A stretch of 64,000 nucleotides of DNA from Anaerocolumna cellulosilytica (GTDB lineage Bacteria > Bacillota > Clostridia > Lachnospirales > Lachnospiraceae): positions 511,001 through 575,000 of the forward strand of contig NZ_AP023367.1 of the NCBI RefSeq assembly GCF_014218335.1. The letters are read 5' to 3'. A program made the position numbers and the translations under genes. The notes under the pieces are model-generated. The model ran no database searches, was not told the DNA's origin, and worked only from the letters and a program-made list of their open reading frames with translations. Shown one piece after another: positions 7,684-16,953 of this stretch. The stretch's first letter is position 1; each line of letters starts with the position of its first letter.

Positions 7684-9744
7684 ATGGAAGAATTACTTAT
7701 TGAACTAAAAAATACCTATGGAAAAGAAGCAGAATTTAGAGATGGACAACAAGAAGCTATTCAAGGTGTTCTTGACGGAAAGAGATTGTTGGTGGTTCAA
7801 AAAACAGGATGGGGTAAGAGTCTTGTGTACTTTCTTGCAACAAAAGTGTTGAGAAAACGGGGTAAAGGGATAACACTTATTATAAGTCCGTTATTAGCAT
7901 TAATGAATAATCAGATTGAATCAGCTAATAAACTTGGGTTAAATGTTGAAACAATAAACTCTGAAAATGCTGAGGATTGGGACTCTATAACGGAGCAATT
8001 GAGCAAAGGTAATATCGATGCCTTAATAATCTCACCAGAACGATTATCTAATCCAGAGTTTAAAAAGTTACTTATGGATAGGCTCGCAGCACAGATATCT
8101 CTATTTGTTGTTGATGAAGCTCACTGTATTTCAGATTGGGGACATGATTTTAGACCAGATTATAGAAGAATTGTAGATATTATTAATAGATTACCGTCAA
8201 ATATTCCGGTACTTGCAACTACAGCAACGGCAAATGATCGAGTAGTTAATGATATCAAAAAGCAATTAGGGGATAAATTGCTCATAAGTAGAGGTAGCCT
8301 TATGAGAGAATCATTATCATTGCAAGTTATTGAATTACATTCAAAAGAAGCACGAATGGCGTGGATTTTACAAAATATAAATAAAATACCAGGAACAGGT
8401 ATTATTTATTGTTTGACGGTGAATGATTGTAAGTTATTGAATAAATGGTTAAATGAGAATGGAATTAGTAGCGAAAGTTACTTTGCGGGACTAGATGCAG
8501 AAAAGAAAAATGAAGTAGTTAATTCTTTTATGAATAATTCCATAAAAGTTCTTGTTGCTACAGTTGCATTTGGTATGGGGTTCGATAAGCCAGATATAGG
8601 ATTTGTAATTCACTTTCAGAGACCGGGGAATATAGTTGCATATTATCAACAAATCGGTCGTGCAGGCAGAGGAATAGATAAAGCATATGCGATATTATTA
8701 TGTGGTGGTGAAGATGATGATATTAATAATTATTTTATAGATTCAGCGTTTCCAACGGAAGAACTGATGGAGACTATTGTTAATACGGTTATGCAACATC
8801 CTGGAATCAGAATTACTCAGTTAGAAAAGTATATTAATATGAAACCTTCAAAAATTAAGTCATGTGTAAAATATTTGTTAGTAAATGGGGACATTTATGT
8901 TGAAGATAAACAATATTATAAGACAACACGCATATGGAAACCAGATTTAGAGAAGAGTAGAGAAATAACAAATATCAGAAAAAAAGAACTTTTGGAAATA
9001 GAAGAGTTTTCAAAACAAGTTAACTGTTATATGGAGTATATCGCTAATATTTTGGATGACACGGACGCAAAAGCATGTGGATCATGTGAAAATTGTGTTG
9101 GACATCCATTGATAAAAGTTGAAGTACCAGAGATCTTAGTGTTAAAGGCGCAACAATTCATTCGAGAAGATTTTAATATTATTGAAGCAAGAAAACAATG
9201 GCCATCTGGAGAAAGAATTGATGGAGGAAATCGTATTTCTGCTGAATTAATATGCGAGACAGGAAGAGTATTAAGTAATTATGGAGATGCTGGTTGGGGA
9301 AAACTTGTATCAGCAGGCAAGTATAAGGATAATTTTTTTGATGATAAATTAGTGGAGGCATCGGGATTGTTACTTGAAAATTTTATTAGAGATAATAATA
9401 TTAAATGGGTAACAAGTGTGCCATCCATTAGAAGACCAGAATTGGTAAAATCTTTTGCGGAGAGACTGGCTTCAAGATTGGGATTAAAGTATTACGATGC
9501 AATTGAAAAAGTAAATAATAATAGATGCCAAAAAGAATTAAATACAAGTTATTTGCAGTATGAAAATGCATATAATTCTTTTGAGGTGAGCCATGTATAT
9601 GATGAAAATGTTTTATTGGTAGACGATATGGTAGATTCTAGATGGACATTTACAGTATGTGGATATAAACTAAGAAAGAATGGGAGTGGGAGGGTTTTTC
9701 CTTTTGCATTAGCAAACAGTGCAGGTAGAAATGGAGATGAATAA
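7684..9744 (+). CDS. RecQ-type helicase fused to a C-terminal phosphoribosyltransferase domain
   Basis: 686 residues. Residues 1-350 are a RecQ-family superfamily 2 helicase core: Walker A QKTGWGKS, motif Ia ISPLLALMNNQ, DEAH box VVDEAHCISDWGHDF with the RecQ aromatic loop, motif III ATTATAN, and motifs V-VI ATVAFGMGFDKPD and YYQQIGRAGRG. A RecQ-like zinc/winged-helix part ends with CGSCENCVG near residue 470. The HRDC domain is absent. In its place about 190 residues form a type I PRTase fold ending in the PRPP-binding loop VLLVDDMVDSRWT near residue 655. ATG 7684 is chosen for GGAGGGGG six bases upstream; the earlier TTG 7645 lacks a site. The stop abuts the ATG of the DprA-like gene. Substrate and reaction are unknown. 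By analogy with ComFA/ComFC a DNA-handling role is likely. Confidence 0.85.
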   Translation: MEELLIELKNTYGKEAEFRDGQQEAIQGVLDGKRLLVVQKTGWGKSLVYFLATKVLRKRGKGITLIISPLLALMNNQIESANKLGLNVETINSENAEDWDSITEQLSKGNIDALIISPERLSNPEFKKLLMDRLAAQISLFVVDEAHCISDWGHDFRPDYRRIVDIINRLPSNIPVLATTATANDRVVNDIKKQLGDKLLISRGSLMRESLSLQVIELHSKEARMAWILQNINKIPGTGIIYCLTVNDCKLLNKWLNENGISSESYFAGLDAEKKNEVVNSFMNNSIKVLVATVAFGMGFDKPDIGFVIHFQRPGNIVAYYQQIGRAGRGIDKAYAILLCGGEDDDINNYFIDSAFPTEELMETIVNTVMQHPGIRITQLEKYINMKPSKIKSCVKYLLVNGDIYVEDKQYYKTTRIWKPDLEKSREITNIRKKELLEIEEFSKQVNCYMEYIANILDDTDAKACGSCENCVGHPLIKVEVPEILVLKAQQFIREDFNIIEARKQWPSGERIDGGNRISAELICETGRVLSNYGDAGWGKLVSAGKYKDNFFDDKLVEASGLLLENFIRDNNIKWVTSVPSIRRPELVKSFAERLASRLGLKYYDAIEKVNNNRCQKELNTSYLQYENAYNSFEVSHVYDENVLLVDDMVDSRWTFTVCGYKLRKNGSGRVFPFALANSAGRNGDE

Positions 9745-10953
9745 ATGAAATTTTCAGATAATGCAATGAGCGCAATTTTATTGTGCAGCTACATTGGAAT
9801 TAATAAAGACGATACAGCGAAGCCGTTCTCACTTGGTGAGTGGAATCAGTTTTTGGACAAAGTTATTGATATGAAACTCGACCCAAGTGTTGTATTAAGC
9901 AATGATATGGGAATGTTAACTCGATTAAAATATAGTAGTAATGAAATTGAACGAATAAAAAAATTGGTATCGCGTGGTGGGGCTGTTGCGTTTGAAATTG
10001 ATGATTTGTCAAACAAAGGAATAGAAGTAATAACGTTATTTGATGCGGACTATCCGGTGCTATTAAAAAGAAAATTAAAAAGAAAAACACCTCCAATTTT
10101 ATTTTATGCGGGTGATATTAATTTGGCAAAGAAAATAGGAATTGCTGTTGTTGGGTCAAGAGATGTGGATCAAGCTGGAATGGAGTTTACAAGAAAACTT
10201 GTGTCTAGAGCTTCTGAAGAAAGATTGGTTGTATATTCAGGAGGAGCAAAAGGTGTTGATTCAATATCGGAAATAACCGCAATCGAAAACGGTAGTGCTG
10301 TTGTATCATTCATTGCAGATTCACTAAGTGCTAAAATAAAGAAGAAAGAAGTACTTAAAAATATATTACAGCAGAAATTATTACTAATTTCAGATGTAAA
10401 ACCAGAAGCAGGATTTAGTGCGGCTAGAGCTATGAATAGAAATAAATATATATATGCAGCTGCTTATGGAGCGTTTGTTATTTCTTCAGACTATAACAAA
10501 GGTGGAACATGGGCTGGTGCAATTGAAAATATAAAAAATGATTGGACAAAAGAGTTTGTTTGGAATCATAAAGAATATAATGGAAATATAAAGCTTATTG
10601 AAAAAGGAGCTATTCCATATGAGTTAAGCGATGAAAAAATATATGATTCGATAACAAAAAAAGAAAGCAGTTACAATCAATTAGATATATTTAATCTAAC
10701 CACTACGATAGTTAATGAAACTTCAAATGAGTATAAAAAAATAGAAAATCAAAACATCGTGATTTCGCAAGATATTTATGAAGTTGTTAAAGATTATATT
10801 GTAGGAAATATAGGAAGTGGGTTGAGTCTGGAACAAGCGTCAGAACAGTTTAAGGTTGCGAAAGGTCAGATGAAAATATGGTTAAAAAGATTATGTGATG
10901 ACGAAAAGATTATACTTGAAAATGCTATCTATTCAAAAAAATCTACAAACTAA
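9745..10953 (+). CDS. DprA/Smf-like DNA-processing protein
   Basis: 402 residues. The centre holds the DprA Rossmann-like core: LFDADYPVLLKRKLKRKTPP, ILFYAGDINL, IAVVGSRDVDQAG, VVYSGGAKGVDS and SDYNKGGTW. In the family this fold binds single-stranded DNA and loads RecA. The N-terminus is helical and the C-terminus (about 330-395) looks like a winged helix. It starts on the base after the upstream stop, so the two proteins are made together. It differs from housekeeping DprA in its diverged start and long C-terminal extension, and it sits in a mobile element. I call it DprA-like rather than dprA. A conflict-system role is inference. Confidence 0.85.
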   Translation: MKFSDNAMSAILLCSYIGINKDDTAKPFSLGEWNQFLDKVIDMKLDPSVVLSNDMGMLTRLKYSSNEIERIKKLVSRGGAVAFEIDDLSNKGIEVITLFDADYPVLLKRKLKRKTPPILFYAGDINLAKKIGIAVVGSRDVDQAGMEFTRKLVSRASEERLVVYSGGAKGVDSISEITAIENGSAVVSFIADSLSAKIKKKEVLKNILQQKLLLISDVKPEAGFSAARAMNRNKYIYAAAYGAFVISSDYNKGGTWAGAIENIKNDWTKEFVWNHKEYNGNIKLIEKGAIPYELSDEKIYDSITKKESSYNQLDIFNLTTTIVNETSNEYKKIENQNIVISQDIYEVVKDYIVGNIGSGLSLEQASEQFKVAKGQMKIWLKRLCDDEKIILENAIYSKKSTN

Positions 10954-10964
10954 TTATAACAACT

Positions 10965-13900
10965 ATGAAAAAGATTCAGGAGGTTGAAGTATTGGAATTT
11001 ATTGAAGAAGAAATAATAAAAATATTAACACTAAAACCTTCTGAATGTGCATATTTGGATTATAAAGAAGTGCCGTATATGACAAATAAAAAGCATGATT
11101 TTATCAAAGATGTAATTGCAATGCTAAATTCTGAAGAAGCATATGCAAAGGATAAAGTAATTGTCATCGGTGTTGTAGATCAGAATAAATACTTAAAAGG
11201 AATTGATATTCAGCAGTGGACAGATGACAATATTTTTCAAAATTGGATTGATAATATTGACCCGAGACCAAGTATTCAAACTGGTACTGTGGAATACGAA
11301 GAGAAGACTTTTGGATATATTTTTATAAGTAAAGAAAACATAAAAAGAATATATGAAGTAAATAAAACGGTTATCGGTGAAAAAAGTGACCAAGCTTCAG
11401 TAAAAGCGGGAGTTTATCAAGGACAAGCTTTTACACGGCAAGGTAGTAGAAATAGTATTTTGATGCAGAATGAACGTGAAGAGATTACTAAAAAGAAAAT
11501 AAGACCTGATGATAAAGAATATATTGCATATAGAAGTGTTAATACATATAATCCGATGACTAAGATAAAACCTATAGTTGTTGCTGCATTAGTAGGCGAG
11601 TGGAACGAAAATAATACTGGTGATTTATCTGTTATAGAAGAAATATATGGAGGAACATATAATCTTTTTATTAGAGATATAAGGATTTTTTATGAGAGCA
11701 ACAAGGATAACATAGAGCTTGTTGACAATAGATGGAAAATAAATAATCGCTTATCTTTATTGCAAGAAATTGCAAATGAGATTTACGATGAACATATAGA
11801 TGGTCTTTTTTTCAATATTCAAAAAATATGGGGAGAAGTAGACCCCAAATACGGCTTACCATCAGAGCAAAGATATGCAAGTAGCGTATATTTAAAGAAT
11901 GAAAAGAAGGTTTATTCAAACAATATACGCAGAGGATTAATTGAGTTTATGGCAATTGCAGGAAATAATACTGAGTTGTTTGTTTCATGTTCTAGATATA
12001 AGATAGAAAACTGTATAGCTAAGGAAATAACAAAAATATTTACCTGTAATGACTGGAAAGTTTATGCTAGTTTATCCGAAGAGTTAGATCTTTTGGCGGA
12101 ATCAAATCCAGAAACATTTTTGAGTGAACTTGAAAAAGCATTAAGAAATAAAAAAAGTTCATTTATTGACTATCTTAATCAAAAGGAAACGGGAATATCA
12201 GAAACAAAATATGGATATCAATTAGGGTGGACACTAGCAAAATTGGCATCATATTCAGAATATTTTGCAAAATCATGTAGTGTATTGTTTCTGTTGTCTG
12301 AGTTTAGATTAGATTTTCTTCCTACGTTAGTTGGAATTGTTCTGCCGTGGTATCCTCAAACTACTGCTAAGCCAAATGTTAGAATTGGCATGATTAAAGG
12401 TTTGTTAGCTGAGAATATAGAAGTGGGCTGGAATTTATTGATGATGTTAATGCCTAAAAAGACTACAATAGGAAATCCGGTGCAACAAGCTAAGTATATG
12501 AAAAACAATATTTTGCCAGAAAGTGTAACGAATAAAGAATTTTGGGAGCTAACCATAGCATATATAAGAATTGCATGTACCTATGCCATAGGAGATTGTT
12601 CTAAATTACTTCAGTTTGTTGATATAATTGATGATGTGCCTGTAGAAATTTTTATGGAAGTTATCGAAACATTCAAAAAAAGTACTCCAATACTTAATAA
12701 TAGTGAAAAAGAAATTATTTGGAACAAAATTGAGGATTTGATAACAAAACATCGAAAATATAGTTCTTCAAATTGGGCACTGCCAGAGGAAGCAATTAAA
12801 GTGTTGGAAGATTTATTAATAGACTATTTTCCAAACGATGAATATATTCAAAACAAAAGAATGTTTCGTAAAGAACAATATGAACTGGTTGATAGAAAAG
12901 ATAATTGGGAAGAAGCTGAAAAAGGTATTTTTGAAAGGCAAAAAGAGATTATAAAAATTATTTATAAGGAAGGGGGAGTTGAAGCAGTATATCAATTTAA
13001 TGAAAATATAGAGAGAGTAGATATTGCAGGAAGGTGCTTGGCATATATTCGGTTAACTGCTAAAGAAAGTAAATCTGTAATAGAAAAGTTGGAAAGCAAT
13101 ATTTTAAAGAAAACAGAATTTGTTCGTGGATTTATTTTGGAAATATACTATAAAAATAGAGTTAATTTAGATAAAATACTTAATAAAATTAATAGCGAAA
13201 TGGTAAAAATAAAAGTTTTTGCTATTCTCCCGATTTCAGAAGAGAATATTAATGAAGTGAAGAATTTTTCGGGTGAAGTTCAAAACTTTTATTGGGAAAA
13301 TATAGACATATGGGGAGCTGATAAATTATCTATTGAATACTTTGAGTTTGCAGTAAAAAAACTTAATGAAGTAAAAAGAATTAGTAAATCGATTGAGTTG
13401 ATATATTATATAGGTATTCATAACAAATTGAAATTTGATGTTTTATTGATTTATAATACATTAAACTTATATGTAGGTCACCAAAATACAGATCCAGTAG
13501 ATGCTTACAAATTGGGCGAATTAATTGGTAGGTTGCAAAATGAATGTGACGATGAAGAAACAATAGTGGAGATAGAGTGGAAATACCTTAATATATTGGA
13601 TGGAGATGGTGAACATACACCAAAATATTTATATCGAAAATTGTCAACTAAACCAGAATTTTTTATGGAAATACTATCAGTAGCATTTAAAGCTAGAAAT
13701 GAAGAAAAGAGAAATCTAACTGAACAAGAAAAAATATTAGCTAGTCACTGTCATAAATTATTGTTTTCTTGGAAATTAGTTCCAGGTTTATTGGAGGATG
13801 GAAGTATGGATTATACCTTGCTCAGTTATTGGTTTGATACTGTGAGTGGTGTAAGTAAAGACAAGGATAGATACGGAGTTGCTATGACTTATTTTGGACA

Positions 13901-14219
13901 TACTTTGTTCCATGCACCTGCTGACAAGGATAGGTTCTTCATTGATAGAAAAATTGCAGAGATATTACAAAATGATATTGAGGGGAATATTCGAAGTGGA
14001 TATTCTACAGAAGCTTATAATTCAAGAGGAGTGCATTGGGTTGATCCAACTGGTTCGGCAGAATTTATGCTGGAAGAAGCTTATAATAAAAAAGCTGAAG
14101 AATCAGAAGTAAATGGATATTTTAGATTAGGAGAGATGTTACGAAAAATATCAAAATCCTATCATTATGAAGCTATTCATAATATTGAAGAAGAAAAACA
14201 ATGGAGTAAGGAATCCTAA
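10965..14219 (+). CDS. Large AlbA_2 (Schlafen-type) domain protein
   Basis: 1084 residues. Roughly residues 15-170 match the AlbA_2/Slfn divergent AAA-linked domain: CAYLDYKEVPY, DFIKDVIAMLNSE, KVIVIGVVD and YLKGID. This is the segment that serves as a nucleic-acid-binding or nuclease-like module in other proteins. The remaining 900 residues are predominantly helical and charged, with no motif I can name. ATG 10965 has no ribosome site, whereas an in-frame TTG at 10992 has CAGGAGG eight bases upstream and may be the true start. The gene follows the DprA-like gene by 11 bases and ends the operon. It may be the effector or sensor of the cargo system; that is inference. Confidence 0.75.
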   Translation: MKKIQEVEVLEFIEEEIIKILTLKPSECAYLDYKEVPYMTNKKHDFIKDVIAMLNSEEAYAKDKVIVIGVVDQNKYLKGIDIQQWTDDNIFQNWIDNIDPRPSIQTGTVEYEEKTFGYIFISKENIKRIYEVNKTVIGEKSDQASVKAGVYQGQAFTRQGSRNSILMQNEREEITKKKIRPDDKEYIAYRSVNTYNPMTKIKPIVVAALVGEWNENNTGDLSVIEEIYGGTYNLFIRDIRIFYESNKDNIELVDNRWKINNRLSLLQEIANEIYDEHIDGLFFNIQKIWGEVDPKYGLPSEQRYASSVYLKNEKKVYSNNIRRGLIEFMAIAGNNTELFVSCSRYKIENCIAKEITKIFTCNDWKVYASLSEELDLLAESNPETFLSELEKALRNKKSSFIDYLNQKETGISETKYGYQLGWTLAKLASYSEYFAKSCSVLFLLSEFRLDFLPTLVGIVLPWYPQTTAKPNVRIGMIKGLLAENIEVGWNLLMMLMPKKTTIGNPVQQAKYMKNNILPESVTNKEFWELTIAYIRIACTYAIGDCSKLLQFVDIIDDVPVEIFMEVIETFKKSTPILNNSEKEIIWNKIEDLITKHRKYSSSNWALPEEAIKVLEDLLIDYFPNDEYIQNKRMFRKEQYELVDRKDNWEEAEKGIFERQKEIIKIIYKEGGVEAVYQFNENIERVDIAGRCLAYIRLTAKESKSVIEKLESNILKKTEFVRGFILEIYYKNRVNLDKILNKINSEMVKIKVFAILPISEENINEVKNFSGEVQNFYWENIDIWGADKLSIEYFEFAVKKLNEVKRISKSIELIYYIGIHNKLKFDVLLIYNTLNLYVGHQNTDPVDAYKLGELIGRLQNECDDEETIVEIEWKYLNILDGDGEHTPKYLYRKLSTKPEFFMEILSVAFKARNEEKRNLTEQEKILASHCHKLLFSWKLVPGLLEDGSMDYTLLSYWFDTVSGVSKDKDRYGVAMTYFGHTLFHAPADKDRFFIDRKIAEILQNDIEGNIRSGYSTEAYNSRGVHWVDPTGSAEFMLEEAYNKKAEESEVNGYFRLGEMLRKISKSYHYEAIHNIEEEKQWSKES

Positions 14220-14683
14220 TATTTCAATTAATTAGCAAGAACACGCCATGATACCGTTATGATACCCGAAGCTTATTATACTCAAAATAATACATAGAAT
14301 TGGCGGACAAAAAGCAATCAAATGACAGTAAAAATATCAAATAGATTCGCCTTAAAGCGAATGGTCAGGGAGTTTGAATGACCTGAAGACACTGGGAAGC
14401 CGCTAAATAAGCGACTTCCCAGTGTTTGTGTCAGTAAAATGTCAGCAGAATTTAGAATCACGATAGGATAATAATGTTGAATCGCAGGGGTGAACATTTA
14501 AAAATATTTAGAAAAAGAGATTCGTTTTTTAAGAATAGTAATATATAATTGTTTATGTAGAAAAATAGTCCTTATTCTGCAGACTCTAATTTCATTGTGG
14601 AATAGGGCAGTATTTATAAACTATGAGAATGACAAATTAGAATTTCTCGCAGAGTGGGTTCACTATCCTTTTTTCTTTAGCTA
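14220..14683. other. Right end region of the mobile element, with terminator-like hairpin
   Basis: 464 bases without a gene, between the cargo operon and the first chromosomal-looking gene. Near the start ATGATACC occurs twice with an 11-base period (14249, 14260). At 14345-14362 there is ATTCGC/GCGAAT, and at 14363-14383 GGTCA/TGACC. At 14390-14424 there is a strong hairpin with 10-base outer arms (CACTGGGAAG/CTTCCCAGTG) and inner CGCT/AGCG pairs, followed by TTTGTG. TGTCAGTAAAA and TGACAGTAAAA copies flank it. The hairpin could end the cargo transcript. The short direct repeats resemble integrase arm sites. The att core cannot be fixed because the left junction is outside the window. Confidence 0.45.
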
Positions 14684-16048
14684 TTATTTTCCTAGTTTCT
14701 TGTACTCGGATCCTACGATGAATAATGCTATTACAAAGCAAATTACATCTGAAATCGCTCCTGCATAAAGAACTCCATAGATTCCCCTTTGTAACCCGAT
14801 ACATAAAAATAAAGAGATTGGAATCAGCAAGATAATCTGTCTCAAAAATGCCATTATAGTCGCCTTCTTTATATGACCAAGAGATTGAATTGCCGTACTT
14901 CCTGTCATCTCAAGAGCATTCAATGCAATAACCAAAAGAAATGAGTGACACATCAACTCTACGAATTCCATAAATAAGTCATAACTAGGATCGCTCGGTG
15001 AAATAAACATGCCACCAAGCTGTCTTGGAAACAAGAAAAAGATAATATTAAATACAACACCAATTAAGAAATTTACAATGATTACTTTCTTTAAAGTTTC
15101 TCTAACTCTTTCATTCTGTCCTGCCCCATAATTAAATCCAATAATAGGCTGTGCACCTATCGTAATTCCAATTACAGTAGAAATAAACAATGTATTGATT
15201 TTACTCATTAAACCATATGCTGATAATGGTATATCAGCACCAAACTTAGATAATGAACCATATTTAGTCAACATATTATTCATAAATACAAATAATACCA
15301 GCACCGTTCCTTGTGTAATAAAAGATGAAATTCCCAAACTAAGTGTCTTGAATACTCCAAGATCTAATTTAAAACTATCCTTATCCAAGTCAACAGATTT
15401 AATCTTCTTAATATATACAACTGCAATAACAAATGTAATAATCTGACCAATGATAGTTGCTAATGCTCCGCCTCTCACTCCCATATGAAATCCAAAGATA
15501 AAGATAGGATCTAATATAATATTAATGATTGCACCAATAATTAACATGATCATAGAATACTGAGGTGCTCCATCAGACCTTATGATATTAGAGAGTCCAG
15601 AATACACAATCATAAAAGGAGCTCCTATAATAATGATTCTTCCATAATCTACAGCGTACTGATATACATTTTCTGTACAACCAAACATATAAACTAATTT
15701 TGGTAAAAAAATGAAGGAAACCACTGATAAGAGAACAGATACAATAAACATGACAGTGATAGCCTGTCCTACACTTTTCCCTGCTTCTTCTTTCTTCCCT
15801 TCACCCAATCTAAGTGACATACTTGCCGCAGCACCAATACCAATTAAGCTTGCTACTGCATTAAATAAAATAATTAAAGGAAACAGTACATTTGTAGCAG
15901 CGTTAGCAAATGTTCCTACTCCCTTTCCAATAAATATTTGATCCACAATATTATATATTGAATTAATTAACATACTAATTACACACGGAATACAGAATGC
16001 AACTAATAATTTATTAATTTTCTCTTTTCCAAGATCTAAATTACCCAT
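14684..16048 (-). CDS. MATE family efflux transporter
   Basis: 454-residue multidrug and toxin extrusion family protein (NorM/MepA-like): twelve predicted membrane helices in two repeats, starting MGNLDLGKEKINKLL, with the family segments VDQIFIGKGVGTFANAA and GAQPIIGFNYGAGQNERV. It would exchange Na+ or H+ for drugs or metabolites in the cytoplasmic membrane. ATG at 16048 follows GGAGAAATTCG; the longer frame upstream has no ribosome site. It is divergent from the Crp/Fnr-type regulator at 16166, with a shared 117-base promoter region, so it is probably that regulator's target. The substrate cannot be read from sequence. Confidence 0.9.
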   Translation of the reverse strand: MGNLDLGKEKINKLLVAFCIPCVISMLINSIYNIVDQIFIGKGVGTFANAATNVLFPLIILFNAVASLIGIGAAASMSLRLGEGKKEEAGKSVGQAITVMFIVSVLLSVVSFIFLPKLVYMFGCTENVYQYAVDYGRIIIIGAPFMIVYSGLSNIIRSDGAPQYSMIMLIIGAIINIILDPIFIFGFHMGVRGGALATIIGQIITFVIAVVYIKKIKSVDLDKDSFKLDLGVFKTLSLGISSFITQGTVLVLFVFMNNMLTKYGSLSKFGADIPLSAYGLMSKINTLFISTVIGITIGAQPIIGFNYGAGQNERVRETLKKVIIVNFLIGVVFNIIFFLFPRQLGGMFISPSDPSYDLFMEFVELMCHSFLLVIALNALEMTGSTAIQSLGHIKKATIMAFLRQIILLIPISLFLCIGLQRGIYGVLYAGAISDVICFVIALFIVGSEYKKLGK

Positions 16049-16079
16049 TCGAATTTCTCCTCTTTTTATTCTATTTTTT

Positions 16080-16139
16080 TTGCAACGTATTGTATTATAG
16101 CGTATAATAAATTTAAAATAACAAGACATGTGTCTTGTT
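16080..16139 (+). promoter_or_regulatory. Divergent promoter region with palindromic operator
   Basis: For the plus-strand regulator gene, TTGCAA (16080-16085), a 17-base spacer and a perfect TATAAT (16103-16108) form a sigma-A promoter. AACAAGAC/GTCTTGTT with a 4-base centre (16120-16139) covers the expected start point and the first transcribed bases, so it is a likely operator for the encoded Crp/Fnr-type protein. It also lies upstream of the divergent MATE gene. Confidence 0.55.
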
Positions 16140-16165
16140 GTAAAAAATTTAGGAGTTTATATTTT

Positions 16166-16786
16166 ATGAAACAACTATTCGATCAAGCAGTAATCTCTTC
16201 CTATACAAAATTACACCATATAGATTCCTATTTTGAGAATCTTCATATCCCCAAATACATTATAGAATACGAAAAGGGAGAATTTTTAAGTTCTCCCCTT
16301 TTATCAAACCATTATATTCAATTCATCATTGAGGGTGAAGTAAATATTCATTATATTCGTGAAGATGGTACCCTCTATTCTTTGGCAAACTGTGGTGAAA
16401 ACTATATGATAGGTGAACAACAGCTTTTCTTCAACACAGATGATGCTGTCTATGCGGTAGCCATAACTCCTACCAAAAGCATTGCAATCTCCATCGATCA
16501 GTGCCGTGAATTACTACTAAATGACAACGTATTCTTAAGAAAAATTGCTGAAAAACTATGTACCACGCTCTCTACAATTACCAAAAGTGATGCTTCTTCC
16601 AGTGACTTGCAAAGCCGTACATTTAATTATATGAAATATAGGTGTAAAGATGGTTCCTTTACTGGTCTTGAAAAAACAGCCTTTCATCTTCACTGCAGCA
16701 CTCGTCAGCTTCAGAGGGTCCTTAATCAACTAGAATCTTTAGGGATTGTTAAGAAAACTGGAAAAGGAGCTTATCAATTATTATGA
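16166..16786 (+). CDS. Crp/Fnr family transcriptional regulator
   Basis: 206 residues: a cyclic-nucleotide-binding-type beta barrel (about 30-115, LSNHYIQFIIEGEVNIHYI, GENYMIGEQQLF) and a C-terminal winged helix (about 165-205, KTAFHLHCSTRQLQRVLNQL), the layout of YeiL-like Crp/Fnr regulators. No cysteine cluster for an iron-sulphur centre is visible, so this is not a classical Fnr oxygen sensor. ATG 16166 follows AGGAG at 9 bases; upstream in-frame codons run through the palindrome. It is divergent from the MATE exporter and probably controls both. The effector is unknown. Confidence 0.85.
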   Translation: MKQLFDQAVISSYTKLHHIDSYFENLHIPKYIIEYEKGEFLSSPLLSNHYIQFIIEGEVNIHYIREDGTLYSLANCGENYMIGEQQLFFNTDDAVYAVAITPTKSIAISIDQCRELLLNDNVFLRKIAEKLCTTLSTITKSDASSSDLQSRTFNYMKYRCKDGSFTGLEKTAFHLHCSTRQLQRVLNQLESLGIVKKTGKGAYQLL

Positions 16787-16953
16787 GAGTATCGAGATCA
16801 TACTACTTATACCACGATTAGTATATTATACCAGTTACAACCCCTTCATCTCTGCGAGAAATGCGCGATTTCACTTTGAACAACCTACCCGACAAATTTC
16901 AGCTTGTCGAGTTAATGAAGAAATGCAACATATGAATTTTGAAGGGAGGAATT
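16787..16953. other. Short noncoding stretch before a decayed gene
   Basis: No gene and no known RNA is recognised here. There is one small hairpin (GACAA/TTGTC near 16890-16907) and a GGGAGGA ribosome-like site at 16944-16950 that served the decayed membrane-protein gene starting at 16954. Confidence 0.4.
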
